Shown here in pieces: positions 6,067 to 6,316 of a stretch of DNA of 6,316 nt. Position numbers and translations under genes: made by a program. The notes under the pieces are model-generated. The model saw only the letters and a program-made list of their open reading frames with translations. It did no database searches and was not told the origin of the DNA. Within the stretch, counting starts at the first letter, position 1; each line of letters opens with the position of its first letter. Source of the stretch: Bacteroidota bacterium (lineage in GTDB: Bacteria > Bacteroidota > Bacteroidia > Chitinophagales > Chitinophagaceae); the NCBI GenBank assembly GCA_023433755.1, contig JAEYUA010000102.1:1-6316 (forward strand), given 5' to 3'.

Positions 6067-6153
6067 CCGAGAATGAAGTATATGGTGCAGAAGGTGAAAG
6101 GTCATACCTTAGCAACCCTGAATCAGGCTTCATGTTGAAATAAATACTGTGAA

Positions 6154-6171
6154 GATGGTGGAAACATCATT
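6154..6171 (+). other. Small GAAA-loop hairpin just before tRNA-Tyr
   Basis: GATGGTG (6154-6160), GAAA, then CATCATT (6165-6171) forms a seven-pair stem, including two G-U pairs, closed by a GNRA-type loop. It ends five bases before the tRNA-Tyr 5' end. It may guide processing of the tRNA precursor; function is inferred only. Confidence 0.35.
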
Positions 6172-6176
6172 CAGCA

Positions 6177-6259
6177 GGGCAGGTTCCAGAGCGGCCAAAT
6201 GGGGCGGACTGTAAATCCGCTGTCTTTCGACTTCAGAGGTTCGAATCCTCTCCTGCCCA
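6177..6259 (+). tRNA. tRNA-Tyr (anticodon GTA)
   Basis: An 83-base class II tRNA. The acceptor GGGCAGG pairs fully with CCTGCCC, with A as discriminator. The anticodon stem GCGGA/TCCGC encloses loop CTGTAAA, giving GTA for tyrosine codons. A long variable arm (around TGTCTTTCGACTTC) fits bacterial tRNA-Tyr. The T stem AGAGG/CCTCT has loop TTCGAAT. No CCA is encoded. It lies 110 bases after tRNA-Thr, probably on the same transcript. Confidence 0.97.
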
Positions 6260-6263
6260 CGAA

Positions 6264-6289
6264 CTTAAATTTGCATTCGCAAATTTGAG
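6264..6289 (+). other. Hairpin downstream of tRNA-Tyr
   Basis: CTTAAATTTGC (6264-6274), loop ATTC, then GCAAATTTGAG (6279-6289) forms an 11-pair stem with one G-U. There is no T tract directly after it, so it looks like a processing or stabilising stem within a longer tRNA transcript, not a terminator. The remaining bases to 6316 show no gene. Confidence 0.45.
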
Positions 6290-6316
6290 TGAGTCCGCCA
6301 TAGCTTTTTCATTCCG

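Noticed and set aside
6290..6316. Start of a further tRNA (GTCCGCCATAGCT resembles a tRNA 5' end)
   Set aside because: The following TTTTTCATTCCG breaks the expected D-arm, and the window ends before any cloverleaf can be judged.

Overview
The window looks like the chromosome of a Bacteroidota bacterium, probably of the Chitinophagaceae/Sphingobacteriia type. Three things point there. (1) Genes start without Shine-Dalgarno (SD) sequences, except the gene for ribosomal protein bS21, which has a perfect one. (2) Promoter-like sites fit the Bacteroidota pattern TTG / TAnnTTTG. (3) The order rpsU - Xer recombinase - hpf - tRNA-Thr(TGT) - tRNA-Tyr(GTA) is, from general knowledge, the usual lead-in to the tuf/secE/nusG/rpl/rpoBC region in this phylum. 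The exact lineage is an inference.

Layout. Positions 1-2632, minus strand: a compact three-gene unit read right to left. It holds riboflavin synthase (ribE), an OafA-type membrane acyltransferase 18 bases downstream, and a family 2 glycosyltransferase with two C-terminal membrane helices. The last gene starts at a TTG overlapping the acyltransferase stop and runs off the left edge. Positions 2633-2740: a divergent control region with a candidate rpsU promoter, an AT-rich inverted repeat and a full-strength SD. Positions 2741-4312, plus strand: rpsU (bS21), a Xer-type tyrosine recombinase and a short ribosome hibernation factor (hpf). Positions 4317-4346: a strong hairpin terminator shared with a convergent gene. 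Positions 4341-5813, minus strand: a 490-residue multi-membrane-span protein resembling GT-C glycosyltransferases. Positions 5814-6316, plus strand: a promoter region, tRNA-Thr(TGT), a 110-base spacer, tRNA-Tyr(GTA) and a short hairpin before the right edge. No gene-free stretch exceeds 300 bases.

How it fits together. The plus strand is translation-centred: a ribosomal protein, a ribosome-silencing factor and tRNAs, with the chromosome-dimer recombinase between them. The minus strand carries envelope-glycan functions (acyl transfer, polyprenyl-linked sugar transfer, GT-C) attached to one vitamin gene. The acyltransferase is clearly richer in A+T than its neighbours, and the GT-C gene separates hpf from the tRNA cluster. 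Both suggest accessory surface-modification genes placed around a conserved core. No mobile element, CRISPR array or phage gene is visible, and I did not find a convincing wholly new system. The most notable signal is the lone perfect SD on rpsU.
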